DNA of 64,000 bases, taken from positions 235,027 to 299,026 of the forward strand of contig NZ_CAOJCM010000005.1 in assembly GCF_948329825.1 (NCBI RefSeq). The letters run 5' to 3'. The DNA is from Paenibacillus sp. JJ-100. GTDB taxonomy: Bacteria; Bacillota; Bacilli; Paenibacillales; Paenibacillaceae. This document shows, in pieces, positions 1 to 8,827 of the stretch. The notes under the pieces are model-generated. The model was not told where the DNA came from. It made no database searches and was given only the letters and a program-made list of their open reading frames with translations. How positions within the stretch are numbered: position 1 is the first letter of the stretch; each line of letters starts with the position of its first letter. The translations under genes and the position numbers were made by a program.

Positions 1-470
1 TATTGGTTCAGACGGGCAAGGCCGCCATATCTCGCCTCCTGTCGAATGCCTAGTGCCATCATTAAGGAACTCGCGAAGGCAATAAGAGCAAATCCAAAGT
101 GAAGCGCCATGACCGCTGACGATTGAGAGAATACAACGGCAAAAGCACCCATAATCCCCTGAATGATAACAAATAAAAGGGTTAGGAACGAGAACAATTG
201 CAGATCACGACGTTGCTTGCCAAATCGCAAGAAAGCGACAAATGAGGCGATGGACAAGAGTCCTGCCAGTGCACTGACAGCCCGGTGGGAATATTCAATC
301 ATAGAGGCAACAGTATGCGCTGGTACAAGTTTTCCGTTACATAAAGGCCATTCTGTTCCACAGCCAAGGCCTGATTCGGTTTTGGTCACAATCCCGCCAC
401 CAAAGGTAGCCAGAAACATGACGAGACAGGTTAATACAGTTAACCATTTAAACAATGTTAAGTGCTTCAA
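1..470 (-). CDS. ctaA: Heme A synthase CtaA (5' part, runs off the window)
   Basis: Only the first 156 codons are in the window; the C-terminal half lies to the left. CtaA oxidises heme O to heme A in the membrane for aa3-type cytochrome oxidase. Visible features are TM1 (about residues 9-29), the paired extracellular cysteines of Gram-positive CtaA (Cys37 and Cys44 in GCGTEWPLC), the IEYSHR motif with Glu59/His62, and His124 in MALHFGF, a likely heme ligand. The frame is open upstream to an ATG at 593, but that ATG has no ribosome binding site and sits on a TATAAT-like hexamer. The TTG at 470 has GGGTGAG six bases upstream and gives the usual short N-terminus. The Sco protein at 18.0-18.6 kb serves the same oxidase. 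Confidence 0.9.
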   Translation of the reverse strand, partial: MKHLTLFKWLTVLTCLVMFLATFGGGIVTKTESGLGCGTEWPLCNGKLVPAHTVASMIEYSHRAVSALAGLLSIASFVAFLRFGKQRRDLQLFSFLTLLFVIIQGIMGAFAVVFSQSSAVMALHFGFALIAFASSLMMALGIRQEARYGGLARLNQ

Positions 471-728
471 TTTTTTCTCACCCGCTGTTGGTTTAAGATG
501 GCGAAGAAAATCTTCGCTTGATAATCTTGTTTTTTTGATCCTGATTGAGTCATATTTATTGTACTTTGACACTAATTTCACAACTAAATCCATTATACCG
601 GATAAAATGTTCATTGACGCCGTGCTTTGTGACAAAATGTTAACGTCTGTTCAATTTTTGACCCGCAGGTCATTTTATTTTTCTTAAGGTATGTAATCAG
701 ATCGGAACGGCTCTATATCCATAGAGAA

Positions 729-769
729 AAGGCTGTCCTAAGCCAGATTACGACTTAAGCGACAGCCTT
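729..769 (-). terminator. Intrinsic terminator of the thioredoxin gene
   Basis: Nine-base arms (AAGGCTGTC at 729-737, GACAGCCTT at 761-769). On the minus strand the hairpin is followed by TTTTCTCT. The rest of the 471-899 interval shows no gene. Confidence 0.75.
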
Positions 770-899
770 ATATACGTAAATCATGTGTAAGAGTATGTCC
801 TGCATCAGGTTCTTTTATCCCCTGTGGCATATTCTCTCTTTTCATCAATAGAACATGCTACTTTTATGCAGAGATGTTTCTTCAGTTTCTCCAATCGCC

Positions 900-1244
900 T
901 TACTTGTGGATGGTGTTGTATACTTCAACGGCGCGGTCCAGGAATTGTTCAATCTCTTCTCTTGACTTGCGCAGCTTGTTCACATAACGAACCAGTTCAC
1001 GTCCGTCTGTATAAGCCACAAAACTTGGAATGCCCAAAATATTCTGTTCCTGGCTTACTGTACCCACCTGATCAACGTCCACTTCAATCAGAGTCAGATC
1101 ACGAGAATACTTCGTTTCCACCTCAGGCATAAACGGATCGATGTATTTGCAATCCACACACCAGTCCGCCTTAAATACCGCTACTGTCAAACGTGGAGAT
1201 TGAATTGCCACATCGAATTCCGGTTTGGATGTAATCTGTTCCAT
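900..1244 (-). CDS. Thioredoxin-family protein
   Basis: A 114-residue single-domain thioredoxin fold protein. The redox motif is WCVDC with the preceding FKAD and following KYID of the fold, the cis-proline segment is GIPSFVAY, and a C-terminal helix follows. It is presumably a cytosolic thiol-disulfide oxidoreductase; WCVDC instead of WCGPC means its redox potential and partners probably differ from housekeeping TrxA. The ATG at 1244 is preferred over an upstream in-frame ATG at 1277 because GGGAG lies eight bases before it. It is monocistronic, divergent from the DUF2515 gene, and ends in the terminator at 729-769. Substrate unknown. Confidence 0.85.
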   Translation of the reverse strand: MEQITSKPEFDVAIQSPRLTVAVFKADWCVDCKYIDPFMPEVETKYSRDLTLIEVDVDQVGTVSQEQNILGIPSFVAYTDGRELVRYVNKLRKSREEIEQFLDRAVEVYNTIHK

Positions 1245-1385
1245 TGTCACATCTCCCTTTCTGTACCTTGTCTCCATCTAAGTGAAGCAAATTGGTGATT
1301 GGAAGTCAAATGTTCAGCGCATACTTAGAATAACCACAAGTCCCGACATATCAAACACAGTTTTTCATGAAAGGATGTTCCATTC

Positions 1386-2675
1386 ATGACTTCCACCAGA
1401 AGTGACTCTTCGGAAACCAATCATTCAGGTTCTTTCTTGCAGTTTGTTCGTTCGATTCACGGAGCGGCCTTGGAAGTGTGGCGCGGTAAACAGGCTGCAT
1501 GGCATGCTTCCTCCCAGCTTAGACATCCAATACTTGACCTGAACTGGAACGCAGATACAGCTGCTGTGCTTCAGGCGGAGGTGGAGCAGTTGTTACCAAC
1601 AACGGGCAGGCCATCACCGACTCGAAACCTTCAGGCACAAAGTGCTCTGGTATGTGAAGAAGACTGTATCGTTTTAGAAGAGATCAAAGCGTTAACCCTG
1701 GAACAAAATCGCAGTAATGTGACACGTACGGCTGCTTATTTGGATTGTTATGAGCAGTGCCCCGAACTGCACTGGGCTCTACTGGCTCATATGGTATCCC
1801 GCAACGGCGGATATCATATGACCGACCTGCAGAGCGATCTCATGCATAATCTACAAAATCAGAAGGATCGTGAACATATGTATCGCTTACTGGAGCGGTG
1901 CAACGCCCTTATTTTCCAGGATGCATATCCTCAATTACAGCTATACCTATATAGCCGGCGGCTTGGACGAAGCTGCTTCCATCTGTTGTCCCATTTTCAC
2001 GTGTCTGCATTTATGACCCCATTCTGGGAGCGTTTCTGGCTGGAACGGTGCAGTTCCATCCTCAGTGTGGCGTTAATTATTAATGAGCAGAACTATATTG
2101 AGAGCCGTGTGGTGCAACATCCGTATTTTCAAAAAGAAGTGCTTACCAAACCTGCTTTTCATCTGCATAATCTGGCTGGTTTGAATCACATCGTTTTCCC
2201 CCTCGGACAAGGTGATGGACTCGCAGGACGAGTGATTGAGCATTTTGGCAAATTAAATGAACGGATCCAGTTCGGCAAAGGACTCTATGCACTGTTATTC
2301 GGCGTGGAACAAGTACTCCAGCAGGTGTTAGCTTTCGCACGCACCGTACCGCACAGTGGCTCACGGGCCGATTATTGGCCAGGACTATTCACCACACATC
2401 AATCCGGTCCCCGCGACCATAACCTATATGCAGAAGCGCTGTTGAACGAGGAATGGCTACCGAAAGATCAGCGTCTGTATTCCCCCGAGCTGCTCGCGGC
2501 ATGGGGCGATACCCCCTATGAACCGATCACGAGACACGACTGGCTCCAGACAAGAGATTGCCTCGGATACCTGACTTCGCCGCGCAGACCATGGCTATTC
2601 GAGATGAGTCATGAACATCGGTACGGCATGTTGAAAACAGCGATCGCCCATGATGTCCAAGCTATCATTCATTAG
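1386..2675 (+). CDS. DUF2515 (YppC-like) protein
   Basis: A 429-residue soluble protein that I recognise as the DUF2515 family (B. subtilis YppC). Characteristic segments are NVTRTAAYLD, PELHWALLAHMVSRNGG, HMTDL and a C-terminal RPWLFEMS. No signal peptide or membrane segment is seen. The family has no established biochemical function, so none is assigned. AAAGGA lies about ten bases before the ATG. The gene is divergent from the thioredoxin gene and ends in a bidirectional terminator facing the flippase operon. Confidence 0.75.
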   Translation: MTSTRSDSSETNHSGSFLQFVRSIHGAALEVWRGKQAAWHASSQLRHPILDLNWNADTAAVLQAEVEQLLPTTGRPSPTRNLQAQSALVCEEDCIVLEEIKALTLEQNRSNVTRTAAYLDCYEQCPELHWALLAHMVSRNGGYHMTDLQSDLMHNLQNQKDREHMYRLLERCNALIFQDAYPQLQLYLYSRRLGRSCFHLLSHFHVSAFMTPFWERFWLERCSSILSVALIINEQNYIESRVVQHPYFQKEVLTKPAFHLHNLAGLNHIVFPLGQGDGLAGRVIEHFGKLNERIQFGKGLYALLFGVEQVLQQVLAFARTVPHSGSRADYWPGLFTTHQSGPRDHNLYAEALLNEEWLPKDQRLYSPELLAAWGDTPYEPITRHDWLQTRDCLGYLTSPRRPWLFEMSHEHRYGMLKTAIAHDVQAIIH

Positions 2676-2707
2676 CTCAGCTCTAAACAACAAACAGAAA
2701 CGAACAT

Positions 2708-2749
2708 AAATAAAGCGCATCCGCTACAAGAGCGAACAGCGCTTTATTT
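2708..2749. terminator. Bidirectional intrinsic terminator
   Basis: Perfect 11-base arms, AAATAAAGCGC (2708-2718) and GCGCTTTATTT (2739-2749), lie between the convergent DUF2515 gene (+) and flippase operon (-), with A/T tracts on both sides. Confidence 0.8.
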
Positions 2750-2844
2750 GAATATATTTAGGAAAGACTGCGTATTGGATTATATCCACGTTTGATTAAC
2801 GTTCGATTAAGATACATCGACTGCTCATTCTTCAATTAGATGAA

Positions 2845-4473
2845 TTAAGCCCGTTGCCCTTCGCCACGTTGCAGACGCATCAGTGGACGGAGAATTTTTT
2901 GCAAAATCCGTGGATAACTAGCCAGCTCGTCCTTACGCAGGACACGAAGAACAATCATCAGTACCAGATATACTGCAACAACCAGCACACCAACAACCAT
3001 ACAGGTTAACAGGAAGGATACCCGCGCAGGCAGGAATGCACCGAACACCTGGTTACCGGTCCAATTGGCTGCGAAACCAACTGCTGCCGCGAGCAACACC
3101 GTAATGATGAATCCCAGCCAGCGGTCTCCCATAATGGAGAAATCCACGATCTTACGCAGCACACGCAAGTTCAGATAGGTAATCACCAAGAAACATAGAG
3201 CAGTGGCGATAATGATCCCATATATGCCAAAGATCGGAGCCAGTATGAGGCTTGCAATCAGCTTGATGATAATTCCTGCCGCCACGCTGATCATTGTGAT
3301 CCGTGGTTTACCCACACCAAGCAAAATCGAGTTGGTCGTCATCATCGTGACTTGGAAAATCGTACCGAATGTCAGCAATGTAATAATTGGTGTCCCGTCC
3401 AAGGTGCTAAATAACAGTCCATTGACCGAATACGCCGCTGCACATAATGCAATGACAATTGGCATACCTGTCAGGATGGAAACACGCATCGCAAGAGTGA
3501 TCTGATTTTTCAGATGCAACTCATCTTTTCGGGCAAAAGCCGCCGAGATGACCGGCACAAGTGATTGACTTAGGGCAATTGCCAGAATGGGGGGAATCCC
3601 TGCAATACTTTGAGCTTTGGCACCAAGAATGGCAAGCACACCTGTTGCTTCTTCCAAACCAATGCGTCCACTTAACAGTGGAACAACGAGAGACGAGTCA
3701 ATGAAATTGATGGCCGGAACAGCGAGTGAAGACAATACGATCGGAATAGACAATTTGAAAATATCCGTGTAGATGCCACGCATTGGCAGCTGTTCCGCAC
3801 GCTCGTAATGAAGCTGTGCCGCACGATCTTTCTTGCGCAGCTTCAATGTGAAATACAGCATTACGGCGAAGGCACCGATACTTCCGAACACCCCGCCGAA
3901 GGATGCCCCCGCTGCAATCGTTTGATCGTCATAATTCCATTGCAGCATAATATAAGCCACAATAATTGCCGTACCGACACGCGCGAATTGCTCTACAATC
4001 TGCGAGATGCCACCTGCTGTCATATTGCCGCGTCCCTGGAAATAGCCACGCATCATCGCGATCGCTGGGAAGAGCAGCAAGGCAGGAGCCAATGCCCGAA
4101 TGGCACCGACAGATTCCGGCACTTTGGAAATATGGGTAGCATAGAACGGTGCCGCAAACCATAACAGTGCAGACATCACCACACCGGCTACTGCTGCGAA
4201 GATGAGGGCTGCACGGTAAATCTGCTGTGCTTCCCCCGCACGTCCGAGTGCATAGCGTTCGGATACCATTTTACTCAACGTACTGGGTATTCCCGCCGTT
4301 GCCACAGTTAACAGCATTAAATACACCGTGTTGGAGATCGTAAAGGATGCGTTACCGATATCTCCCAGGATATGCTCCAGTGGCACACGCTGCACCAGAC
4401 CAAGTACTCTTGCAATCAGTGCAGCTGCCGCCAGTATAAGCGTCCCCTTAATGAATGTTTCTTTCTTAGACAA
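2845..4473 (-). CDS. MurJ/YtgP-type polysaccharide flippase
   Basis: A polytopic membrane protein of 542 residues with about 14 hydrophobic helices, of the MVF/MATE superfamily (SpoVB, YtgP/MurJ). Hallmarks are the N-terminal GTLILAAAALIARVLG and NTVYLMLLTVATAGIP. Family members flip lipid-linked peptidoglycan precursors; YtgP is a MurJ-type lipid II flippase in B. subtilis. SpoVB is an alternative relative, but the start and context fit YtgP better. Three starts are possible: ATG 4518 (no ribosome binding site), ATG 4497 (AAAAGG), and TTG 4473 (AGAAGGGGA, seven bases). The last gives the usual MSKKE-type N-terminus and was chosen. It is last in an operon with the HAD and DUF456 genes. Confidence 0.82.
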   Translation of the reverse strand: MSKKETFIKGTLILAAAALIARVLGLVQRVPLEHILGDIGNASFTISNTVYLMLLTVATAGIPSTLSKMVSERYALGRAGEAQQIYRAALIFAAVAGVVMSALLWFAAPFYATHISKVPESVGAIRALAPALLLFPAIAMMRGYFQGRGNMTAGGISQIVEQFARVGTAIIVAYIMLQWNYDDQTIAAGASFGGVFGSIGAFAVMLYFTLKLRKKDRAAQLHYERAEQLPMRGIYTDIFKLSIPIVLSSLAVPAINFIDSSLVVPLLSGRIGLEEATGVLAILGAKAQSIAGIPPILAIALSQSLVPVISAAFARKDELHLKNQITLAMRVSILTGMPIVIALCAAAYSVNGLLFSTLDGTPIITLLTFGTIFQVTMMTTNSILLGVGKPRITMISVAAGIIIKLIASLILAPIFGIYGIIIATALCFLVITYLNLRVLRKIVDFSIMGDRWLGFIITVLLAAAVGFAANWTGNQVFGAFLPARVSFLLTCMVVGVLVVAVYLVLMIVLRVLRKDELASYPRILQKILRPLMRLQRGEGQRA

Positions 4474-4538
4474 ACGAATTCCCCTTCTTTCCCCCATACC
4501 GGACCTTTTTCCGGCCATAAGCTAAGCTATTGCGCTGT

Positions 4539-5030
4539 CTAGGCGAATCGGACCACCCAAATAATAAATAGCACAATCATCACGATTTGCAGAATAATTT
4601 TCATCACTGTACTGGTAAATAAACCAACAACTGAACCGAATCCAACTTTGGACGCTTTGGACGGAGAAGAACCACCAATTAACTCTCCGATAAATGCCCC
4701 CAGAAACGGTCCCAGAATAAGACCAAACGCCGGAATTACAAATGGACCAATGATCACACCAACGGTACTCAGCGTTGTGGATAGCTTGGAGCCACCGAAC
4801 TTTTTGACTCCCCATGCACTCACTACGTAATCCGCCACAAATAGCACAACCACAATCAGAATCTGAATAATCCAGAACCAGACACCGAATGGATCAAAGC
4901 TGAAGAACCAGCCGTAGACCAGAAACGCGAAGAAAATCGCAATGGCTCCCGGGAGAATCGGGTAGACCGTGCCTGCCATACCTACTGCAAACAGCAGCAC
5001 AATTAAAATCCAGCCAACGGTTGCGAGCAA
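4539..5030 (-). CDS. DUF456 membrane protein
   Basis: A 163-residue hydrophobic protein with four to five membrane helices. Gly-rich loops (GLILGPFLGAFIGELIGG) are typical of DUF456 proteins such as B. subtilis YqgC. Molecular function unknown. The TTG start at 5030 is supported by GGGGGAG six to seven bases upstream, which overlaps the end of the HAD gene (gap three bases), so translation is probably coupled. Confidence 0.8.
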   Translation of the reverse strand: MLATVGWILIVLLFAVGMAGTVYPILPGAIAIFFAFLVYGWFFSFDPFGVWFWIIQILIVVVLFVADYVVSAWGVKKFGGSKLSTTLSTVGVIIGPFVIPAFGLILGPFLGAFIGELIGGSSPSKASKVGFGSVVGLFTSTVMKIILQIVMIVLFIIWVVRFA

Positions 5031-5033
5031 AGG

Positions 5034-5783
5034 TTACTCCCCCTTCAAAATATGTTCACGAATCAGGTAGGCAATACCATCCTCATTATTGCTTCCAATT
5101 ACCAAATCTGCCGCTTGCTTCACCTGCTCTTGTGCGTTGCCCATGGCAACACCCAAACCCACTGCTTCAATCACAGCCAGATCGTTCAGACTGTCGCCAA
5201 CAGCTACCACTTCGGACATGTCGATACCTAGCAACTGGCATACTTCGGCTACACCGGTTGCTTTGGATACGTTCTCCGGATTCACCTCAATGTTTACAGG
5301 GGAGGAGTTCGTCATTTGCAGACCACCCATGTCCTGCAGCTCCATCATAATCTGATGACGAATCTCATCATCCTCGGTCGTGAATCCGAATTTCAGCCAT
5401 TCCAATCCTTCGATGTTATCCGTCCAGCGATCCCGATTAAACAGCTCCTCGACGGAATACGCCCAGTACCAGCTATTATATTTCTCACCAATCTCCTGCA
5501 TCTTGCGGATCAGAGCGGGGTCCATCAGATGACGCAGATGTAGCTCATGCGGAGCTTTCCAAACCTCACTGCCGTTGACCGTAACCATTGGCGTTTCCAA
5601 CGCGAGTTGCACCGCATATGGCATGGCGTGGTAGACCGCTCTTCCTGTAGACAAGCACACATGTACCCCGCGGCGGATCGCAATCTGTATCCACTTGGCT
5701 GTTTCTTGTGTAATTTCATGATTATCGTTCAGCAATGTGCCGTCCATATCCAGGGCCAGCAGTTTATATTTCAGTTCACTCAT
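5034..5783 (-). CDS. Cof-type HAD phosphatase
   Basis: A 249-residue haloacid-dehalogenase hydrolase of the Cof (class IIB) subfamily. Motif I is DMDGTLL with the nucleophile and acid/base aspartates, motif II is in the STGR segment, and motif IV is GDSLNDLAVIEAVGLGVAMG. An alpha/beta cap lies between residues about 85 and 190. Such enzymes dephosphorylate small phosphorylated metabolites such as sugar phosphates or FMN. The exact substrate cannot be read from sequence. GGAGGATTTACAGC precedes the ATG. It is the first gene of a three-gene operon. Confidence 0.85.
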   Translation of the reverse strand: MSELKYKLLALDMDGTLLNDNHEITQETAKWIQIAIRRGVHVCLSTGRAVYHAMPYAVQLALETPMVTVNGSEVWKAPHELHLRHLMDPALIRKMQEIGEKYNSWYWAYSVEELFNRDRWTDNIEGLEWLKFGFTTEDDEIRHQIMMELQDMGGLQMTNSSPVNIEVNPENVSKATGVAEVCQLLGIDMSEVVAVGDSLNDLAVIEAVGLGVAMGNAQEQVKQAADLVIGSNNEDGIAYLIREHILKGE

Positions 5784-5909
5784 GCTGTAAATCCTCCTCC
5801 AGTATGTCTCTCTCCTCTAGAATCTCTACGTGTAAATCCCTGTGCCATAAACAATAAGATCGCCCGGTACCCGCGAATGGCGGATGCCCCGGACGTCACA
5901 GCTAACGCC

Positions 5910-5939
5910 ATTTTACCACAGATCATCCATATGCAACAA
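5910..5939 (-). promoter_or_regulatory. Candidate promoter of the HAD-DUF456-flippase operon
   Basis: On the minus strand, TTGTTG, 18 bases, then TGG-TAAAAT (extended -10), about 125 bases upstream of the HAD start. Judged by eye. The rest of 5784-6134 holds only the terminator of the metal importer. Confidence 0.4.
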
Positions 5940-6000
5940 AGTAACCTGTTTTTGGGGCTTTACCGCTTCAATTCATCTAGTTATGACCAATAGCATGCAT

Positions 6001-6027
6001 CAAAAACCGCCTGCTGTGGCAGACGGT
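6001..6027 (-). terminator. Terminator of the mntABCD-like operon
   Basis: Arms ACCGCCTGC / GCAGACGGT with one mismatch and a TGTG loop. On the minus strand it is followed by TTTTTG. It lies about 110 bases past the last permease gene. Confidence 0.65.
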
Positions 6028-6134
6028 CTTCTCATTTTAATGAGGCTATGCAGATGTAAACCCTTTATCATAGTTTTCAGAGACTGTGTACTCTACCTCG
6101 TTGCGTGTATCTCTTAAAATGTCTTCATACCTGT

Positions 6135-7007
6135 TCACCTCGCCGCAAACTTGCGCCGTACATATCGAAGCACGATACCGTGTTTCGGAGATAACAAGAG
6201 TGCAAGGACAAAGATCATCCCAGCCACAGCCACCATACAACCTGCAATGGAAGCATCCAATGCATAGGCCATCAGATAACCGCCAACCGAGGAGGCTGCA
6301 CCGACGAGTACAGCATACAGAATCATTTTACCAAGCTGATCCGTGAGTAAATAAGCTGCTGCCGCGGGTACAATCAACATGCCTACAACGAGAATGGAGC
6401 CCACACTTTCAAAAGAAGCAACCGACGTCATTGACACAAGTCCCATGAGCGCATAATGAAACAAAACTACCGGGATGCCACAAGCAGCTGCCAGCGCTGG
6501 ATCGAAGGCGCACAACTTGAACTGTTTGTAAAACAGCCCGACAACGATAAGAATGACTAGTAACGTAATACCCAGCATCCACACCGCTCTTGGCCCAACA
6601 TCCATCCCCCACATGGTTAATGTATCCCATTGCACATAGGCAATCTCTCCGAACAACACACAGTCCAGATCCAGATCAATGTGCTGGGCATTCAGACTAA
6701 TCAGAATAACGCCCACGGCAAAGAGTGCCGTAAAAACAATACCAATGGAGGCATCCGAAGATAGCCCTCCCGCCTGAAGACTTTGAATGAAGAACACCGT
6801 CAACAATCCAAACACCGTTGCACCCAACAACATCCATAAGGAGTCTCTGGAGCCGCTCCACAGAAACGCAATGGCAATCCCCGGCAGCACGGCATGACTG
6901 ATCGCATCTCCGACCAGAGCCATCCGGCGCAGAATCAGGAAGCAACCAAGAATAGCACAAGCAGAGGAGACTAATACTGCCGTTAAAATAATCCAAAATG
7001 TAGCCAT
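6135..7007 (-). CDS. mntD: Manganese ABC transporter permease (MntD-like)
   Basis: A 290-residue ABC-3 family permease with eight or so membrane helices. The conserved family segments GDAISHAVLPGIAI (coupling region) and ESVGSILVVGMLIVPAAAAYLLT are present. It forms the channel with the neighbouring MntC-like protein. ABC-3 permeases move Mn2+, Zn2+ or Fe2+. The order binding protein, ATPase, permease, permease and the close resemblance of the ATPase to B. subtilis MntB favour manganese. The ATG directly abuts the stop of the upstream permease. Zinc cannot be excluded from sequence. Confidence 0.82.
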   Translation of the reverse strand: MATFWIILTAVLVSSACAILGCFLILRRMALVGDAISHAVLPGIAIAFLWSGSRDSLWMLLGATVFGLLTVFFIQSLQAGGLSSDASIGIVFTALFAVGVILISLNAQHIDLDLDCVLFGEIAYVQWDTLTMWGMDVGPRAVWMLGITLLVILIVVGLFYKQFKLCAFDPALAAACGIPVVLFHYALMGLVSMTSVASFESVGSILVVGMLIVPAAAAYLLTDQLGKMILYAVLVGAASSVGGYLMAYALDASIAGCMVAVAGMIFVLALLLSPKHGIVLRYVRRKFAAR

Positions 7008-7967
7008 CTACAACTCCCCCCGTTTCTGCGTTTTCGGCTGTGCGGAGCCGATCTGCAACGTAGCTTGTTCTTCACGTATATACGCTGATTTGGCCTGAAT
7101 GCTCCGCAGCTTGCGGGCAAGTAATCCGCGTCTTGGTGCGAGTAGAGCAGACCCAATAAACAGCACCGTTGCTGCAAGCACCGTTACCGGGCCTGTCGGC
7201 AGATTAGGAACAAGCGTGCTAAACACCGTTCCCGCTGAACCGCTTACTGCACCGAACAACCCAGACAGCAGTACCATTAGAGCGAGTGAATCGGTCCAGC
7301 ATCTTGCAGCCGCTGCAGGAGTCACCAGCAGTGCTGCAACTAGCACCACACCTACCGCCTGAATTCCGGCGACAACAGCAATCACCGTGAGCAACAGAAT
7401 TAATTGCTCCAGTACACCGACTGGCAGTCCCATACCTCTTGCAAAGCCCGGATCAAAGCTCACTAGCTTAAATTCCTTGAACCAGAGAAGGCAAGCAAGT
7501 AATAATACAAGACATACCCCGCCCATGATATATACATCGGTGAGCACCATCGATGCGGCTTGCCCGAACAGGTACTTGTCAAGTCCACTCTGGCTCCCGC
7601 TTGCGCTGTGCTGAATACGTGTCAACATTACTACACCGATCCCGAAGAACACCGTCAGGACGATCCCCATCGCTGCATCTTGCTTAATTCTTGAATATCT
7701 GGTGATCCACGAAATGCCGAAAGTTGCCACGATGCCTGCGATGAGTGCACCGAACAGAAACAATCCAATAGATTTCGTTTCCGTCAACATAAACGCAATA
7801 CAGATTCCCGGCAGAGCGGCATGTGCGAGAGTATCTCCCATAAGACTTTGACGGCGAAGAAATGTGAAAGAACCAATAATACCACTACTGAATCCAAGCA
7901 ACATACACCCAAGCAGTATCCAGCGTGTATTCGGATCGGACAGAATAGAAGCAACCCAGTTCCACAT
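7008..7967 (-). CDS. mntC: Manganese ABC transporter permease (MntC-like)
   Basis: A 319-residue ABC-3 family permease, paralogous to its neighbour. Recognisable segments are GDTLAHAALPGICIAF, the HSASGSQSGLDKYLFGQAAS loop seen in MntC-type permeases, and GIQAVGVVLVAALLVTPAAAAR. A hydrophilic tail of about 40 residues (from around 280) is longer than in most family members. It lies in the middle of a tightly packed operon: four bases after the ATPase gene and contiguous with mntD. Confidence 0.82.
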   Translation of the reverse strand: MWNWVASILSDPNTRWILLGCMLLGFSSGIIGSFTFLRRQSLMGDTLAHAALPGICIAFMLTETKSIGLFLFGALIAGIVATFGISWITRYSRIKQDAAMGIVLTVFFGIGVVMLTRIQHSASGSQSGLDKYLFGQAASMVLTDVYIMGGVCLVLLLACLLWFKEFKLVSFDPGFARGMGLPVGVLEQLILLLTVIAVVAGIQAVGVVLVAALLVTPAAAARCWTDSLALMVLLSGLFGAVSGSAGTVFSTLVPNLPTGPVTVLAATVLFIGSALLAPRRGLLARKLRSIQAKSAYIREEQATLQIGSAQPKTQKRGEL

Positions 7968-7971
7968 GAAG

Positions 7972-8802
7972 CTACACCTGGCCTTTCTCCGTTCGGCTGC
8001 CGATCATCGCAATCCGGCCTCCGTAGGTTTCCTGTAACCGATCCGGTACAAATGCTTCGTTCGTTGGTCCCGATGCTACCAGGCGTCCATTGAGCAGGAG
8101 GACATGATCAAAGTATTCTTCCACCGTAGCCAGATCATGGTGAACTACAAGCACAGTCTTACCTTGCTTTTTCAATTGCTCCAGCAGTGCGATGATCGCT
8201 CTCTCCGTGGTCGCATCCACTCCAGCAAATGGTTCATCCATAAAGTACAGGTCTGCATCCTGTACCAGAGCTCTGGCCAAAAACACACGTTGCTGCTGTC
8301 CCCCTGACAGCTGACTGATCTGCCGATACATGTAATCCCCCATGCCGACCTGTTCCAGACAATGAGCGGCTAGATCCCTCTCTTTTTTGCCAGGACGACG
8401 GAACCAGCCCAAATGTCCATATCTCCCCATCATGACCACATCTAACGCATGCGTTGGAAAATCCCAATCTACTGACTCTCTCTGGGGAACGTAACCAATT
8501 CGCCGCCTTGCTTCACGATAAGATTGTCCGAAGATTTCTACGTTACCCTGCATTTTGGGCACCAGCCCGAGAATGGCTTTGATCAATGTTGACTTCCCTG
8601 CACCGTTGGGGCCAAGTATACCAATCAGTTGTCCTTCGGGTACATCAAAAGATACATGGCTGAGTACCGGCTTTTTGTGATAAGCAACCGCCAGATTTCT
8701 TACGCGAAGAGGTGAAGAGGTCATTATTTTTCCTTGTGCTGCCAGATGATTCTCTTCATTTTCTAAAGATTGTTTCATTGCGTTGGAATCGTTCATCATC
8801 AT
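7972..8802 (-). CDS. mntB: Manganese ABC transporter ATPase (MntB-like)
   Basis: Cytosolic ABC ATPase. Walker A is GPNGAGKST, the Q-loop lies in GYVPQRESVDWDFPT, the signature is LSGGQQQR, Walker B is LYFMDEP, and the H-switch is VVHHDL. VAYHKKPVL and GYVPQR.SVDWDFP are strongly MntB-like. The ATG cluster at 8802-8796 has AGGAG a few bases upstream and gives 276 aa with a polar N-terminal extension. A second ATG at 8724 with AAGGA gives 250 aa, the length of B. subtilis MntB, and may be the true start. Confidence 0.85.
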   Translation of the reverse strand: MMMNDSNAMKQSLENEENHLAAQGKIMTSSPLRVRNLAVAYHKKPVLSHVSFDVPEGQLIGILGPNGAGKSTLIKAILGLVPKMQGNVEIFGQSYREARRRIGYVPQRESVDWDFPTHALDVVMMGRYGHLGWFRRPGKKERDLAAHCLEQVGMGDYMYRQISQLSGGQQQRVFLARALVQDADLYFMDEPFAGVDATTERAIIALLEQLKKQGKTVLVVHHDLATVEEYFDHVLLLNGRLVASGPTNEAFVPDRLQETYGGRIAMIGSRTEKGQV

Positions 8803-8827
8803 CGCTCTCCTCTCTCCAGATCATTCA

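Noticed and set aside
163..687. 174-codon frame on the plus strand at the left edge
   Set aside because: Antisense to ctaA, whose conserved motifs are on the minus strand.
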